NCBI GenBank assembly: GCA_019240475.1
Contig: JAFAYI010000004.1
Location: forward strand, 1 to 64,000
Reading direction: 5' to 3'
DNA: 64,000 bases
Source of the DNA: Acidobacteriaceae bacterium
GTDB taxonomy: Bacteria; Acidobacteriota; Terriglobia; Bryobacterales; Bryobacteraceae
Of this stretch, positions 44,036-54,052 are shown one piece after another. The notes below the pieces were generated by a model. The model did not search any database. It saw only the letters and a program-made list of their open reading frames with translations, and was not told where the DNA came from. The translations under genes and the position numbers were made by a program. Position 1 is the stretch's first letter. Every line of letters starts with the position of its first letter.

Positions 44036-45336
44036 GCGCCCATGCAGTCGACGTTGTAGTTGTAGGAGCCGGCGCGGCCGGTTTGAGCGCGCTGAAACAA
44101 CTCGATCGCGCCGGATACAAAGCACTGTGCCTCGAGGCGCGGGGCCGCATCGGCGGGCGCGTTCACACGCGAATCGATCCACTTTCGCCCGCGCCGATCG
44201 AGTTGGGCGCCGAGTTCATTCATGGCCGCTCGCCAGAAATATGGGACGTTGTTCGTTCGCACGAGTTGCGTGTTCACGATATCGCGGAAAGCGCCGTTCG
44301 TATTGAGAAAGGGAAGATTCGGCAGAGCGAAGACGGATGGGAGTTGATCGATGAGGTGATCGAGGACATGCGGAGGGCAGCGAAGAAAGGGCCGGACAAG
44401 AGTTTTTCGGCTTTTCTGGAACTTTCCTCTCACTCGGAAGACGCCAAGCGATTGGCAATGTCCTACGTAGAGGGCTTCAACGCGGCGCACGGGGAACTGA
44501 TAAGCGTACGCTCATTGGCGCAAGACGCCGAGGCAGCGGATGAAATCGATGGCGACAGGTCGTTCCGATTCGCCGACGGCTATCGCCGGTTGATTGGCGA
44601 GATCGCGGCAGGGATCGACGGTTTGCGTGAGAAATTGCGAGTCAACAGCATCGTCGAGCGTATCGATTGGAGCGAAGGATCCGCGCGCGTAAGGTTTCGC
44701 TCGCGTGTAACGAACGGAACGGACACGTTGCAGGCCGGATGCGTGATCGTTACGGTTCCGCTGGGGGCGCTTGGCGCCATTACCTTTGAACCGGCGCCTG
44801 GAGAGATCCTCGAAGCGGCGCGTAAACTGGAATTCGGACAGGTCATGCGAGCGGTCTTTCGATTCCGCGAAGGGTTTTGGGAAGGGCGAGAAGAACTCGC
44901 ACAGGCGGGATTTCTTTTGTCGGACGAAGAGTTCTTTCCAACCTGGTGGACAACACGGCCGCTTCATGCGCCTGTGCTGGTCGGCTGGTCAGCGGGGCCG
45001 CATGCGGATGGCATGCTGGATCTACCAAGAGCGGAAATTCTTTCAATGGCAGTAGCTGACCTGGCGCGCATTAGCGGAACACGAAAGGGCCGCATCAACG
45101 AGTTGCTGGAAGCCGCGTACTTCCATAACTGGCACGCCGATCCGTTTGCCCGCGGCGCTTACAGCTATGTCCCTGTGGGAGGGCTCAGCGCGCGCGAGCA
45201 GTTGGCGCGGCCTATGAAAGGGACACTGTATTTTGCAGGGGAGGCGACGGAGCTGAACGGCCACAGCGCGACCGTCCACGGAGCGATCGCCTCGGGGAAA
45301 CGGGCCGCGAAGCAGATTCTGGAACGCTGCCGCTGA
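44032..45336 (+). CDS. FAD-dependent flavin amine oxidase
   Basis: 434 residues. N-terminal FAD-binding VVVGAGAAGLSALKQL and ARGRIGGRVHT, middle substrate domain, and C-terminal FAGEATELNGHSATVHGAIASGKRAA, the layout of monoamine/polyamine oxidases. It oxidises an amine to an imine with oxygen. Overlaps the asparaginase stop by four bases, so the two probably act together, for example on amino-acid amides or amines (inference). Converges with the glucan synthase gene. Confidence 0.9.
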   Translation: MSAHAVDVVVVGAGAAGLSALKQLDRAGYKALCLEARGRIGGRVHTRIDPLSPAPIELGAEFIHGRSPEIWDVVRSHELRVHDIAESAVRIEKGKIRQSEDGWELIDEVIEDMRRAAKKGPDKSFSAFLELSSHSEDAKRLAMSYVEGFNAAHGELISVRSLAQDAEAADEIDGDRSFRFADGYRRLIGEIAAGIDGLREKLRVNSIVERIDWSEGSARVRFRSRVTNGTDTLQAGCVIVTVPLGALGAITFEPAPGEILEAARKLEFGQVMRAVFRFREGFWEGREELAQAGFLLSDEEFFPTWWTTRPLHAPVLVGWSAGPHADGMLDLPRAEILSMAVADLARISGTRKGRINELLEAAYFHNWHADPFARGAYSYVPVGGLSAREQLARPMKGTLYFAGEATELNGHSATVHGAIASGKRAAKQILERCR

Positions 45337-45346
45337 AGGCGAGGCC

Positions 45347-48300
45347 TTAATCGACGGCAGCTTTGGCTTTCGCAGCAACCGCGCTCTGCTGGCGCCGATG
45401 GAACGACAGAACACGGCGTGGCTGTAGATCCGCAATGGCCCGAGTGCGTAGCGGGCGTTCCTGCAAGATCAAGTCGCTCGCCTGCACCAAAGGCTCGGCG
45501 TGGAACCAGCGCTGAAAGGGCGAATCGCGCAATACGTTGCAGATGGCCACCAAGCTCATGCCCTGATGATGCGCCATCCAGGAGCGAACCAGCTCATAGC
45601 GGGGAGCGCGGAAACGCCGGCCCGGCGAAGCGGTGTAATCCGCCGACTCATAAAAGCCGCGATCCGAGAGCCAGTGCTTTTGCGCGATGCGAGAAAGATT
45701 CTCGACCGCAATGGCGGGGTCCACCATCAGCGCGAGACAAGTCGAATACGGCGATATGACAAGAGATCCCGACCGGGAAACGTTCAACGCAAGCCCAGGC
45801 ACGCCGAACGCGGCGTACTGATAATTGCCGGCTTCGTCTCTCCTGCTGTATGCGGCCTCTGAGATGCCCCATGGGATGCCGCGATTGGTGGCATACGAAC
45901 GTTGGGCTTGAACGATAGAGTGGGCCGTACGATCCAATAACGTGTTAGGGTGTGATCGCATCCAGAGCACCGGCATGAGGTATTCGAACATCGTGCCGGT
46001 CCAGGAGATCAGCGCGGTTTGCCCCTCGCATACGGTATGCTGGCGGCCCAGCCGGAACCAGCTTTCCTGAACGATTTCTCCCTTTGCCACCGCGACGAAG
46101 AACGCCGTGCGCGCTTCCGAAGCGAGAAGGTCGTAGCAGGACTTGTTGAGTTGTTTGGCCGCAACATCGTAACCCACGGAAAGCAAACGGCGGCGATCGT
46201 CGAACAGCGGAGTGAAATTCATTTCGCGAGCCAGCGTGTCGGCTTGGTTCGCGACGGAGCCGAGACGCGCACGCAGGTCCTCCGCAAAGGCGCGGCAATC
46301 GGGGATGAGGGCGAGCAGGCGGTTCGCGGCGCTGGCGCACTCGGCGGAAACACCAGCATTTGCGGCGAACGAATGTAAACGCCGTTCGAGGTCTTGATAG
46401 TAGGCGGCCGCGTTGTCGGGCGTGAGCGCGAGCGACGGAAACTCAAATCGGGGACTAGCGCCGAAGAGACCGCGGAATTCCGGGAAGAACCAAGGCGCGA
46501 GGCCGCGCCCCTGCGCGCGCAGGGCGGAGAGCCGCAAGACGAATTCGCCGGCAAACCAGGCGTCTTGTTTGTCTCCGCCGAGATCACGGAGGGCAGCCTC
46601 ATCTATCGCAAGCAACTGCGGAAGCCAGACGTGCGGATCGTTGGACCGAAAGACCGGTGAAATGCTTTTGAGCGGCGATTTGGAGTGTCCGAGGATCTTG
46701 TAAAAATCGACCAATCCTTCGAGCAATTGCTGACGGAAGAGCGGTTCATGGAGCAACTCCAGACAGCCCTGCTTGAGCGTCCATAAGGAAGCGATCAAAT
46801 TCCCGCTATCGACGCTTGAGACGAACTCGGGGTGGAGCGGCTGGAGCGTGGTGTTGTCGTACCAGTTCAATAGATGACCGAAGTGGCGCTTCAAACGGCC
46901 GGTCGTGCGGAGGGTCGACTCGGTCTGGGAAGCGAATTCGGAGACTGTCAGGTAGCCAAGCTCCAGTGCCGCCTGCCGCGCATTCAACAGAAAACCGAGA
47001 TTGGTAGGCGAGATGCGTTCGGCAAGCCGGTAGGGCTCTTCCTGGACGTTGTCCGGAATGAGCCAATGGTTGTGCTCGCCGCTGAATTCGGCGAAATAGC
47101 GCCACGTGCGCAGCCCGATGGCGCGAAGAAAGCGGCAGTGTTTAGGAGTCAATTCGTAATCACCTGCGTGAGGCGAGCGATTTAGCCAAATCGAGAGAAG
47201 CTTCGCGCACGACCAAGCCACGATGAAGGGGAGCGCGTAGGGCGCCGGCTCCGGGTTTGCGAGCAGCAGCAGCCCAAGGCAGATGCCGAATAGGGGGATC
47301 CAATCGAGATAGACATCCACAGGCGTCCGCTTCTTAAGACCGAGTTCCGCTTCGGTGGCGGTCTCCCACTCCAGAAGCCTAGTATGCGTGATGGTGCTGC
47401 GAACAATGGTGCGAACGATTGCGTCCAATGAAACCAGGGTTTGGTGCGCAAGGAACGCGATGTTCAAGAGAATACTCGCGTTCGCGACAAAGAAATCGCT
47501 AAACGCTTCGCCGATTTCGCCCCATTTGCGAGTGACCACCGCCCGAACAAGCGTGAACACGAGTCGGAAGCAGATGGGCAGGAACAGCAGAGCCAGAGTG
47601 ACAAGCGTCCAAAATCGTGGACCGCCCGGAAGAATAAACCAACCGGCGACAAGCAGTATAAAGGTAGCCGGCTCCACCAGGCTGCGGCGCAAATTGTCCA
47701 GTATTTTCCACTTCGAGACGAGCGAAATGGGGTTGGGAACCAGCCGGCGCGATTCGTCCGGCACGCGATTGAAGATCCAACGCGCGATCTGCCAGTCGCC
47801 GCGGAGCCATCGGTGTTTGCGGCGATTGTACGCGCTGTAGTGGGAGGGGTAGTCGTCGATGACTTCGACGTCGGAGACGAGGCCCGCGCGCGCATAAGCG
47901 CCTTCGATGAGATCGTGACTCAAGAGGGCGTTGCGAGGGAAGCGGCGCTCGAGAACCTGGCGAAGCGCATCCACGTCGTAGATGCCTTTCCCGGTGAAGA
48001 TGCCCTCGCCGTAGAGATCCTGATAAACGTCTGAGACCGCCCGCGAGTAGATGTCGAATCCGGTTTGGCCCGAATAGATACTGGCCAGCCGCGAGCGAGT
48101 CGCGGAGTGCACGCTAATGCCAACGCGCGGCTGCAAGATGCCATAGCCGTCGGCGACAATGTTCAAATCGGAATCGACAAGCGGGCTGTTCAGGGGATGC
48201 GCCATGGTGCCGATCATGCGCTGAGCCGAGCCTCTAGGCAATTGCGTGTCGGAATCTAGCGTGAGGACATACCGGATCCGCGGCAGGCGAGCCAAATCCC

Positions 48301-49882
48301 CGGCTTTCACGGGAAAGGGATCATAGACGTTCCGAAGGTACTGGTTTAGATCGAGCAGCTTGCCGCGTTTGCGCTCCCAACCCATCCAGGCGCTTTCGCG
48401 CGGATTGTAGACGCGATGGCGATGGAAGAGATAGAAGCCGCCGTAAGGATCGTCGCGATATTTGGTATTCAAACCATCGAGCAAACGAATCGCCAACTCG
48501 ATTCGGGCATCCTGCTCGACAGCCGGCTCCGCGGTATCCGGCAGGTCCGTCAGCAGGGCGTAGAAGATATTGGGGTCTCGATTGACAAGGTATCGAACTT
48601 CGAGGTCGTCGACCAAGCTTCTAATTTGCTTCTCATTGATGAGTAGGGTCGGGATGGCGACGATAGTGGCGCAGGCCGGATCCACCGCCATCGAAAAATC
48701 CAGTTTCGGCAGGGGCCGCGGCGTCATGATCGTAGTGACCAGATAATTCATGACCTCAATCGCCGCCTGCGTGGCGGGGAGCGCCAGAACAAGCGCGCTG
48801 ACGACCAGCCCGAACCCACCGTGCGTGCGAACGAGACTCATGATCAGGGCGACAACGGTGAGCAAGGTGAGAAATTCGATCCCGATGATGTAAACCTCGT
48901 CGGGATAATTGCGGAATAGACGCTGCACGCTAGCCGAAAACGAAGGCCGGTACCCGATCTGGTTCAGCAGGTCCTTTGAGCCCGTATCGTCGATGAAGTA
49001 ATAGCCGGCATGGCGAAGGCGATCGCGAAGCGGAAGGGGCGTGGAGGGGTCAACACGCGCCTCTTGCGCCATTCCGACGGCCTTGTGCGCAAGATCGATT
49101 TCGCTCACGTCGGATTGGGCTGCAATCTTTTCTATAACCTGCCGGTAGTATTCACGACTTTCAAAATTCATCCGCGGATACACGCCGGCCGGGTCTTGGC
49201 TCAGCAAGCGGTGAACGACTGAAAGCTGTTCAAGAGTTTCTTTCCAGTCGAATTCGCCGAGAAGGCGAAGGCTGGTGACGATGTTGCCGATGCCGAACGA
49301 CGGAGCGCCGGCTGCGCCCGCGCGAAAAGCCTCCAGGGCTTTGCGCCCCTGCTCTACGACGATCTCAAGCAGGGCGAGCTTCAGGGCGGGAATCATTCCC
49401 CACAGTTCAGCGAGACGGAGCGGTTCGATTCGCTCCACGGATTCAATGAAGAATGAGAAAGCGGGCTCGGTGAGGCGATTCTCAACCGCGTTAACCAGAG
49501 CGCGAGCGAGGACGACGCAACGCGGCACCGACTCGTCTTGCGCCGTTCGGACCTGAGGCAGCTTGCCCACGGGCTTGGTGGATTCGGCGACATCGTGCAG
49601 GTCGGCCCGCAACAAACGCATGTTGTCGTAAAGCCATTTAATGTCCTCGGGAGGCTCACCCGACTGGAGACGGTATAGGTCGCGCTCCAACAGGTTGAGC
49701 CGCGCCGCACAACGGCGATAGATTTCACGCGGCCGGGTGGAGCGGCCTTTACCGGGCAGCCAAGCACAGGAACGCGCCGCCTGGGTTGCGCGCGCGCGAA
49801 GCTTTTCTTCCTCGGCTTCGGTTAGACCACGGCCCTCAGGCAGGGCTTGTTGGGCGTTCATGGGCGTGAATACTTCGGGCAT
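45347..49882 (-). CDS. cyclic beta-1,2-glucan synthase-like protein lacking the GH94 part
   Basis: 1511 residues. The N-terminal ~330 residues match the NdvB/ChvB accessory region (FFIESVERIEPLRLAELW). Two membrane segments follow (about 335-395), then a processive glycosyltransferase domain with VLTLDSDTQLP at ~544 and HRWLRGDW at ~692, further membrane segments (~725-900), and the glucoamylase-like domain (about 1000-1480) ending RSWMAHHQGMSL. Known cyclic glucan synthases are about 2800 residues and continue into a GH94 phosphorylase that sets chain length; this one stops. The product may be linear or differently sized beta-1,2-glucan (inference). It follows the ABC exporter gene by nine bases. 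Confidence 0.85.
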   Translation of the reverse strand: MPEVFTPMNAQQALPEGRGLTEAEEEKLRARATQAARSCAWLPGKGRSTRPREIYRRCAARLNLLERDLYRLQSGEPPEDIKWLYDNMRLLRADLHDVAESTKPVGKLPQVRTAQDESVPRCVVLARALVNAVENRLTEPAFSFFIESVERIEPLRLAELWGMIPALKLALLEIVVEQGRKALEAFRAGAAGAPSFGIGNIVTSLRLLGEFDWKETLEQLSVVHRLLSQDPAGVYPRMNFESREYYRQVIEKIAAQSDVSEIDLAHKAVGMAQEARVDPSTPLPLRDRLRHAGYYFIDDTGSKDLLNQIGYRPSFSASVQRLFRNYPDEVYIIGIEFLTLLTVVALIMSLVRTHGGFGLVVSALVLALPATQAAIEVMNYLVTTIMTPRPLPKLDFSMAVDPACATIVAIPTLLINEKQIRSLVDDLEVRYLVNRDPNIFYALLTDLPDTAEPAVEQDARIELAIRLLDGLNTKYRDDPYGGFYLFHRHRVYNPRESAWMGWERKRGKLLDLNQYLRNVYDPFPVKAGDLARLPRIRYVLTLDSDTQLPRGSAQRMIGTMAHPLNSPLVDSDLNIVADGYGILQPRVGISVHSATRSRLASIYSGQTGFDIYSRAVSDVYQDLYGEGIFTGKGIYDVDALRQVLERRFPRNALLSHDLIEGAYARAGLVSDVEVIDDYPSHYSAYNRRKHRWLRGDWQIARWIFNRVPDESRRLVPNPISLVSKWKILDNLRRSLVEPATFILLVAGWFILPGGPRFWTLVTLALLFLPICFRLVFTLVRAVVTRKWGEIGEAFSDFFVANASILLNIAFLAHQTLVSLDAIVRTIVRSTITHTRLLEWETATEAELGLKKRTPVDVYLDWIPLFGICLGLLLLANPEPAPYALPFIVAWSCAKLLSIWLNRSPHAGDYELTPKHCRFLRAIGLRTWRYFAEFSGEHNHWLIPDNVQEEPYRLAERISPTNLGFLLNARQAALELGYLTVSEFASQTESTLRTTGRLKRHFGHLLNWYDNTTLQPLHPEFVSSVDSGNLIASLWTLKQGCLELLHEPLFRQQLLEGLVDFYKILGHSKSPLKSISPVFRSNDPHVWLPQLLAIDEAALRDLGGDKQDAWFAGEFVLRLSALRAQGRGLAPWFFPEFRGLFGASPRFEFPSLALTPDNAAAYYQDLERRLHSFAANAGVSAECASAANRLLALIPDCRAFAEDLRARLGSVANQADTLAREMNFTPLFDDRRRLLSVGYDVAAKQLNKSCYDLLASEARTAFFVAVAKGEIVQESWFRLGRQHTVCEGQTALISWTGTMFEYLMPVLWMRSHPNTLLDRTAHSIVQAQRSYATNRGIPWGISEAAYSRRDEAGNYQYAAFGVPGLALNVSRSGSLVISPYSTCLALMVDPAIAVENLSRIAQKHWLSDRGFYESADYTASPGRRFRAPRYELVRSWMAHHQGMSLVAICNVLRDSPFQRWFHAEPLVQASDLILQERPLRTRAIADLQPRRVLSFHRRQQSAVAAKAKAAVD

Positions 49883-49891
49883 GGGCGAAGG

Positions 49892-51751
49892 TTATCGGTA
49901 GCTGGACGCTTGCAGCTCAAACATCTCAGCGTAACGCCCGCCATAGATCATAAGGCGATCGTGGCTGCCCTCCTCGACTATGGCGCCGTTTTCAAGAACG
50001 ATAATGCGCTCCGCCATGCGAACCGTCGAGAATCGGTGAGAGATGAACAACGCCATTTTGCTTTCGGTGAGTTCATTGAAGCGTTTAAAAACCTCGTATT
50101 CGGCTTTGGCATCCAGAGCGGCAGTGGGCTCGTCGAGAATGAGGACCTGCGCTTCGCGCAAATACGCGCGCGCCAGAGCCATCTTTTGCCACTCGCCTCC
50201 CGACAGATCGACGCCTCCCTCAAAGCGACGTCCGAGCATCTGATCATACTTGCCCGGCAGGTGCTGAATTACTCCATCGGCGAGGCTTTTTTCCGCGGCG
50301 CTGCGAACCCGGTAGTCGTCTTGCAGGTATTCGATGCGGCCCACCGCGATGTTTTCTCGCGCGCGCATTTCATAGCGCATGAAGTCTTGGAAGATGACGC
50401 CGATTTCCCGGCAGAGACCCTCCACATCGTAGTCGCGAAGATCGACGCCATCGAGCAGCACTCGGCCGCCCGTGGGATCGTACAGGCGAGTCATCAATTT
50501 GACGATAGTCGTCTTGCCTTGACCGTTTTGACCGATTAGGGCGATGCGCTCTCCGGGCTCAAGCCGAAAGTTCAAGTTCTTCAGGATCTGGCGCTCGGTG
50601 CCGGGATAAGCAAACGAGACATTCTGGAATTCGAAACCGGCCGCGATGGGACGCGGCGCTGGCAATGCGTCCGGCTTGGAAGTAACCGTGGGCTTCATCG
50701 CGAAGAACGCGAGGAGATCGGTTAGGAAAAGAGCCTGGTCTGCTATGCCGGAAAGCGTGGAGAAGATCTGGGAGATGCTGGTAGACGCATTCATGATGGA
50801 CTGGCTCAGGAAAACCAGGGTTCCGATCGTGAAGACATGATTGACGGTCTGGTAAATGACCCAGAAGTAAGCGCCGTAGTAGCCGGCTGTACTGAGTGTG
50901 GATAAAAACGAGACCGCGACGAGGCGTCGCCGGTAAAGCGATAGGTTCTCATCGAAAATCCGATCAGCAAGAAGGGTGAAGCGGCCCGTGAGAAAGTCGC
51001 TCAGGCCGAACAGCTTGAGTTCCTTAGCTGCTTCTTTGCTGCCGCCGACCTGCCGCAAGTACTCCAGTTCCCGCTTGACAGGCGTTTGGCGGAAGTTCTT
51101 TGCGTAATTGAGAAACGCGAAGTGGCTTTCGCCGAGAAAGGCGGGTACTAAACAGACGATCAGCAAAAGAAGCAGCCAAGGGGAAAAGAAGAGAATGGCA
51201 GCCGAAAGCGAAATCGTGGTGATGGTCTGCTGAAAGAGCCGCCCAATGGACTGAATCATGGAGAGACGATCCGTCGCTTGCACACGAGCACGCTCCAAAC
51301 GGTCATAGAAGACGGGGTCTTCGTACGCCTGGAGGTCGAGCTGCGACGAGTGATTCATCACGCGAATGCTGACGTAGCGCATGTAGCGGTCGGCGAGCAC
51401 GGCATCGTAGTGATCGATCAACCGGGCGAAGACGTTGCCCACGACAACCAGCCCGAATTCGAGACCGACAAGCCACCAGAGATGGGGCGTGAGGGGAGTT
51501 CGCCCTCTAAGTATGGCGGTTATGTTGTCTATAATGAGGCGGGTCACCCAGGCGGCACTCACCGGGACCAGAGATACGAATACACGAAAGATAAGGCCGA
51601 GGCTGACAACGTAGGGACCTGAATCCCAAACGATTCTTAGGACGGGCGGAACATTCTTAAGGGCCTGCAAACGTTCCCGCCATGCCGAGAGAAATACCGT
51701 ATCTTTTTTTTCTGTCACGAGAAAGTCTCGGGGAAAAGGCCGCAAAGCCAC
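49892..51751 (-). CDS. ABC exporter (fused permease-ATPase), NdvA-like by context
   Basis: 619 residues: six membrane segments in residues 45-310, then ATPase with Walker A GQNGQGKTT, signature LSGGEWQKMALARA and Walker B VLILDEPTAALD, all intact. Homodimeric exporter family. In rhizobia an exporter of this type (NdvA/ChvA) moves cyclic beta-1,2-glucan out and is encoded by the synthase; here the synthase-like gene follows by nine bases, so glucan export is the best inference. The start is uncertain (GTG at 51751 or 51718), neither with a clear ribosome site. Confidence 0.85.
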   Translation of the reverse strand: MALRPFPRDFLVTEKKDTVFLSAWRERLQALKNVPPVLRIVWDSGPYVVSLGLIFRVFVSLVPVSAAWVTRLIIDNITAILRGRTPLTPHLWWLVGLEFGLVVVGNVFARLIDHYDAVLADRYMRYVSIRVMNHSSQLDLQAYEDPVFYDRLERARVQATDRLSMIQSIGRLFQQTITTISLSAAILFFSPWLLLLLIVCLVPAFLGESHFAFLNYAKNFRQTPVKRELEYLRQVGGSKEAAKELKLFGLSDFLTGRFTLLADRIFDENLSLYRRRLVAVSFLSTLSTAGYYGAYFWVIYQTVNHVFTIGTLVFLSQSIMNASTSISQIFSTLSGIADQALFLTDLLAFFAMKPTVTSKPDALPAPRPIAAGFEFQNVSFAYPGTERQILKNLNFRLEPGERIALIGQNGQGKTTIVKLMTRLYDPTGGRVLLDGVDLRDYDVEGLCREIGVIFQDFMRYEMRARENIAVGRIEYLQDDYRVRSAAEKSLADGVIQHLPGKYDQMLGRRFEGGVDLSGGEWQKMALARAYLREAQVLILDEPTAALDAKAEYEVFKRFNELTESKMALFISHRFSTVRMAERIIVLENGAIVEEGSHDRLMIYGGRYAEMFELQASSYR

Positions 51752-51870
51752 GTGCGCGAGAGGAGCGAGCGGCTCGCGTGCTTTGCCGTCAAACGAGTAG
51801 ATTCACTCTACCGCTCCAGTGTAACTTCTGGCGTCGAGAGCGTTTCCAGCAGGCCGAAGTACCAGTGGTT

Positions 51871-53184
51871 TTACAGCACAGACGCAGGTACCGGCCCTGC
51901 GACGTAAGCTAAGGCAGGCCCGACCAAATCGGTAACCGGCCGGCCGGAACGGGTCACGTGCGAGGCAAGATCGGGCGGCATCTTCTGTGCGACAACGACG
52001 TGATCGCACCACTCCAGGAGCTGCTCGGCGGAATTGTCGAGCAAGCGGCCGATATGAGGAATCTGCTGAAGGATAAAGTTCCGGTTGCTGCCATAGATCG
52101 CATCGAGCCGGATATGGGGATCGTAGATTCGCACCTGCCGTCCCTTGCCTATGAGCTGCTCAAGCAGCGATACTACCGGACTCTCCCGCAAATCGTCGGT
52201 GTTCTCTTTGAATGCGAGCCCGATGACCCCCAGCCGGCGCGCTGGGAGTTCTAGCACGGCGTCGATAGCGCGCTGGAGGTGCTGCACATTACTGGGCAGC
52301 GCGGACTCGAGCAAGGGCAGCCGCAGATCCAGACGGCTGGCTCGATAGGTAAGCGCTCGCAGATCCTTTGGCAGACACGAGCCGCCGAACGCAAAACCAG
52401 GCCGTAGATAGGTAGGTGAAACGTTCAGCTTCTTGTCTTCGCAGAGCGTAGCCATCACTTCGCCAGGATCGACGTTCAAACGGGCGCTGAGCGCGCCTAT
52501 TTCGTTCGCAAAAGAGATTTTAACCGCGTGAAAAGCATTGCACGCGTATTTAATCATCTCGGCGGTTCGCAGGCTCACCAGACAGGCGGTCACAGGCAAG
52601 GGCGAATACAGGGAAGCCACCAGCCGGACAGCCTCCGGATCGCCACCGCCAACCACAAGCAGCGAAGGTTCCATAAAGTCCTTCACCGCCACCCCTTCCC
52701 GCAAGAATTCCGGATTCGATACCACGGAAACCAGACCGCTTCCGTTCAACAGGGGAAGCACAATCTCTTCGCAAGTTCCGGGAAAAACCGTGCTACGAAT
52801 CGCCACAACCAGCGGTTTCCGGCGCGCTTCAAGTGTGGCGGCAACATCATGAACGACGCGTCGCAATTGATCGAGCCCCAGGTTGCCATTCTTTTCCGAA
52901 GGCGTTCCCACGCATACTAACGCTACGTCGGCATCCTGTATGGCATCCAGGGAGGTGCTGGCGGTCAATCTGCGTGCCGCAACGTTTTCACGAACCAACT
53001 GCTCCAGGCCCGGCTCGAAGAAAGGGGCCATACCGTTTAGAACGTTACTTACTTTGTTCTGGTCGCGATCAATGCCGGTGACGCGGTTGCCGAGCTCGGC
53101 AAGACAAGCCGCCGAAACGCAACCTACATAGCCCAAACCGAGTACCGCAACGTGAACGCTTCCGGCCGATGAACTCATCTGCAT
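51871..53184 (-). CDS. algD: GDP-mannose 6-dehydrogenase (AlgD-like)
   Basis: About 437 residues of the UDP-glucose/GDP-mannose dehydrogenase family. N-terminal Rossmann VAVLGLGYVG, CVGTPSEKNG, RSTVFPGT, then the catalytic GFAFGGSCLPKDLRALTYRA, very close to AlgD, and a C-terminal Rossmann half with DDLRESP. It oxidises GDP-mannose twice to GDP-mannuronate, a precursor of alginate-like or other uronic polymers; the alternative is UDP-glucose dehydrogenase, but the Cys motif context favours AlgD. Other ATGs (53202, 53178) are possible starts. Confidence 0.83.
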   Translation of the reverse strand: MQMSSSAGSVHVAVLGLGYVGCVSAACLAELGNRVTGIDRDQNKVSNVLNGMAPFFEPGLEQLVRENVAARRLTASTSLDAIQDADVALVCVGTPSEKNGNLGLDQLRRVVHDVAATLEARRKPLVVAIRSTVFPGTCEEIVLPLLNGSGLVSVVSNPEFLREGVAVKDFMEPSLLVVGGGDPEAVRLVASLYSPLPVTACLVSLRTAEMIKYACNAFHAVKISFANEIGALSARLNVDPGEVMATLCEDKKLNVSPTYLRPGFAFGGSCLPKDLRALTYRASRLDLRLPLLESALPSNVQHLQRAIDAVLELPARRLGVIGLAFKENTDDLRESPVVSLLEQLIGKGRQVRIYDPHIRLDAIYGSNRNFILQQIPHIGRLLDNSAEQLLEWCDHVVVAQKMPPDLASHVTRSGRPVTDLVGPALAYVAGPVPASVL

Positions 53185-53364
53185 CCGTCTCAAGTATGTC
53201 ATCGGCCTGAACGGGAGAAGACTTTATAGAAGGTGGGTGGAATAGATTTGCTCCATTCGCGCGCGGAAGCTTCGAGCGAAAGCGGTCTTGCACCACCTGA
53301 ACGGAGGCGCCGAGCCAAGCGCTCGCGAAGGCTAGCGTCCTGAACCGGTGGGAGCGCGGAACAT

Positions 53365-54051
53365 ATGTATGGTATCGGGTGGATGAGAGGAGATTGCGGA
53401 TTGATTGTGTTCAGATGCTCGGCCGTGCTGCTGGCGGTAGCTGCAAACGGCGTTCTACTTGCCCAAGGTCCGGAAACGCCCCCCTTTCACCGCGAAGAAT
53501 TGAGTGTGGCTCTTCGGGACGGCGTGCTGCACGTGGCGGCGGATTGCTCGGAAACCCGCCCTTGCAAGGTGCGCTTCGGAAACACAGTCCAGCTCATCAA
53601 GAACGGCGGTTCGGTGAAAGCATCGGGCTCGCATTCGGGCTTGGTGTTGATATACGTGGAACCTTCCGGAAGGCTGGTCGCGGGCAGCACATTGGAACTG
53701 GTCTGCGAAGGGTGCCGGTATGAGCGTGGGGTCAGCCAATTTCCTGCGAATGCTATCCCGTTGTTTAATTGGGCGGTCATCGACGGGAAATTCTCTGCCT
53801 CCGGGGGCGCCGATTACCGCGCCGAGATGGCCACCAAGAATGTCGCGAGCGGCGAGGGGCTGATGGCGACAGAGAATGAGGGAACAACTACTCTAGGAAT
53901 AGACCCGGCGCTTGTGAGCATGCATGTACTTACACCACCGAAAACGTCGGCGAGCGCCTGCTCGGTAGGTGAATTCTCATTCGATAGCGACTATTACTAC
54001 GTATGCGTGGCGGCGAATAAATGGAAGCGCACGGCGCTATCTAATTTCTGA
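53365..54051 (+). CDS. exported protein of a paralogous family (short copy)
   Basis: 228 residues with an N-terminal signal peptide ending near GVLLAQ. The mature part (about 45-228) matches the second half of the protein at 55774-56667: a Cys pair region CSETRPCKVRFGNTVQ, GLVLIYVEPSG, LVCEGCRYE and the end module CSVGEFSFDSDYYYVCVAANKWKR. That Cys/Trp ending resembles modules in exported and tail-fibre-like proteins. I cannot assign a function. Lone plus-strand gene between AlgD and the HAD-UbiA gene. Confidence 0.6.
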   Translation: MYGIGWMRGDCGLIVFRCSAVLLAVAANGVLLAQGPETPPFHREELSVALRDGVLHVAADCSETRPCKVRFGNTVQLIKNGGSVKASGSHSGLVLIYVEPSGRLVAGSTLELVCEGCRYERGVSQFPANAIPLFNWAVIDGKFSASGGADYRAEMATKNVASGEGLMATENEGTTTLGIDPALVSMHVLTPPKTSASACSVGEFSFDSDYYYVCVAANKWKRTALSNF

Positions 54052-54052
54052 G

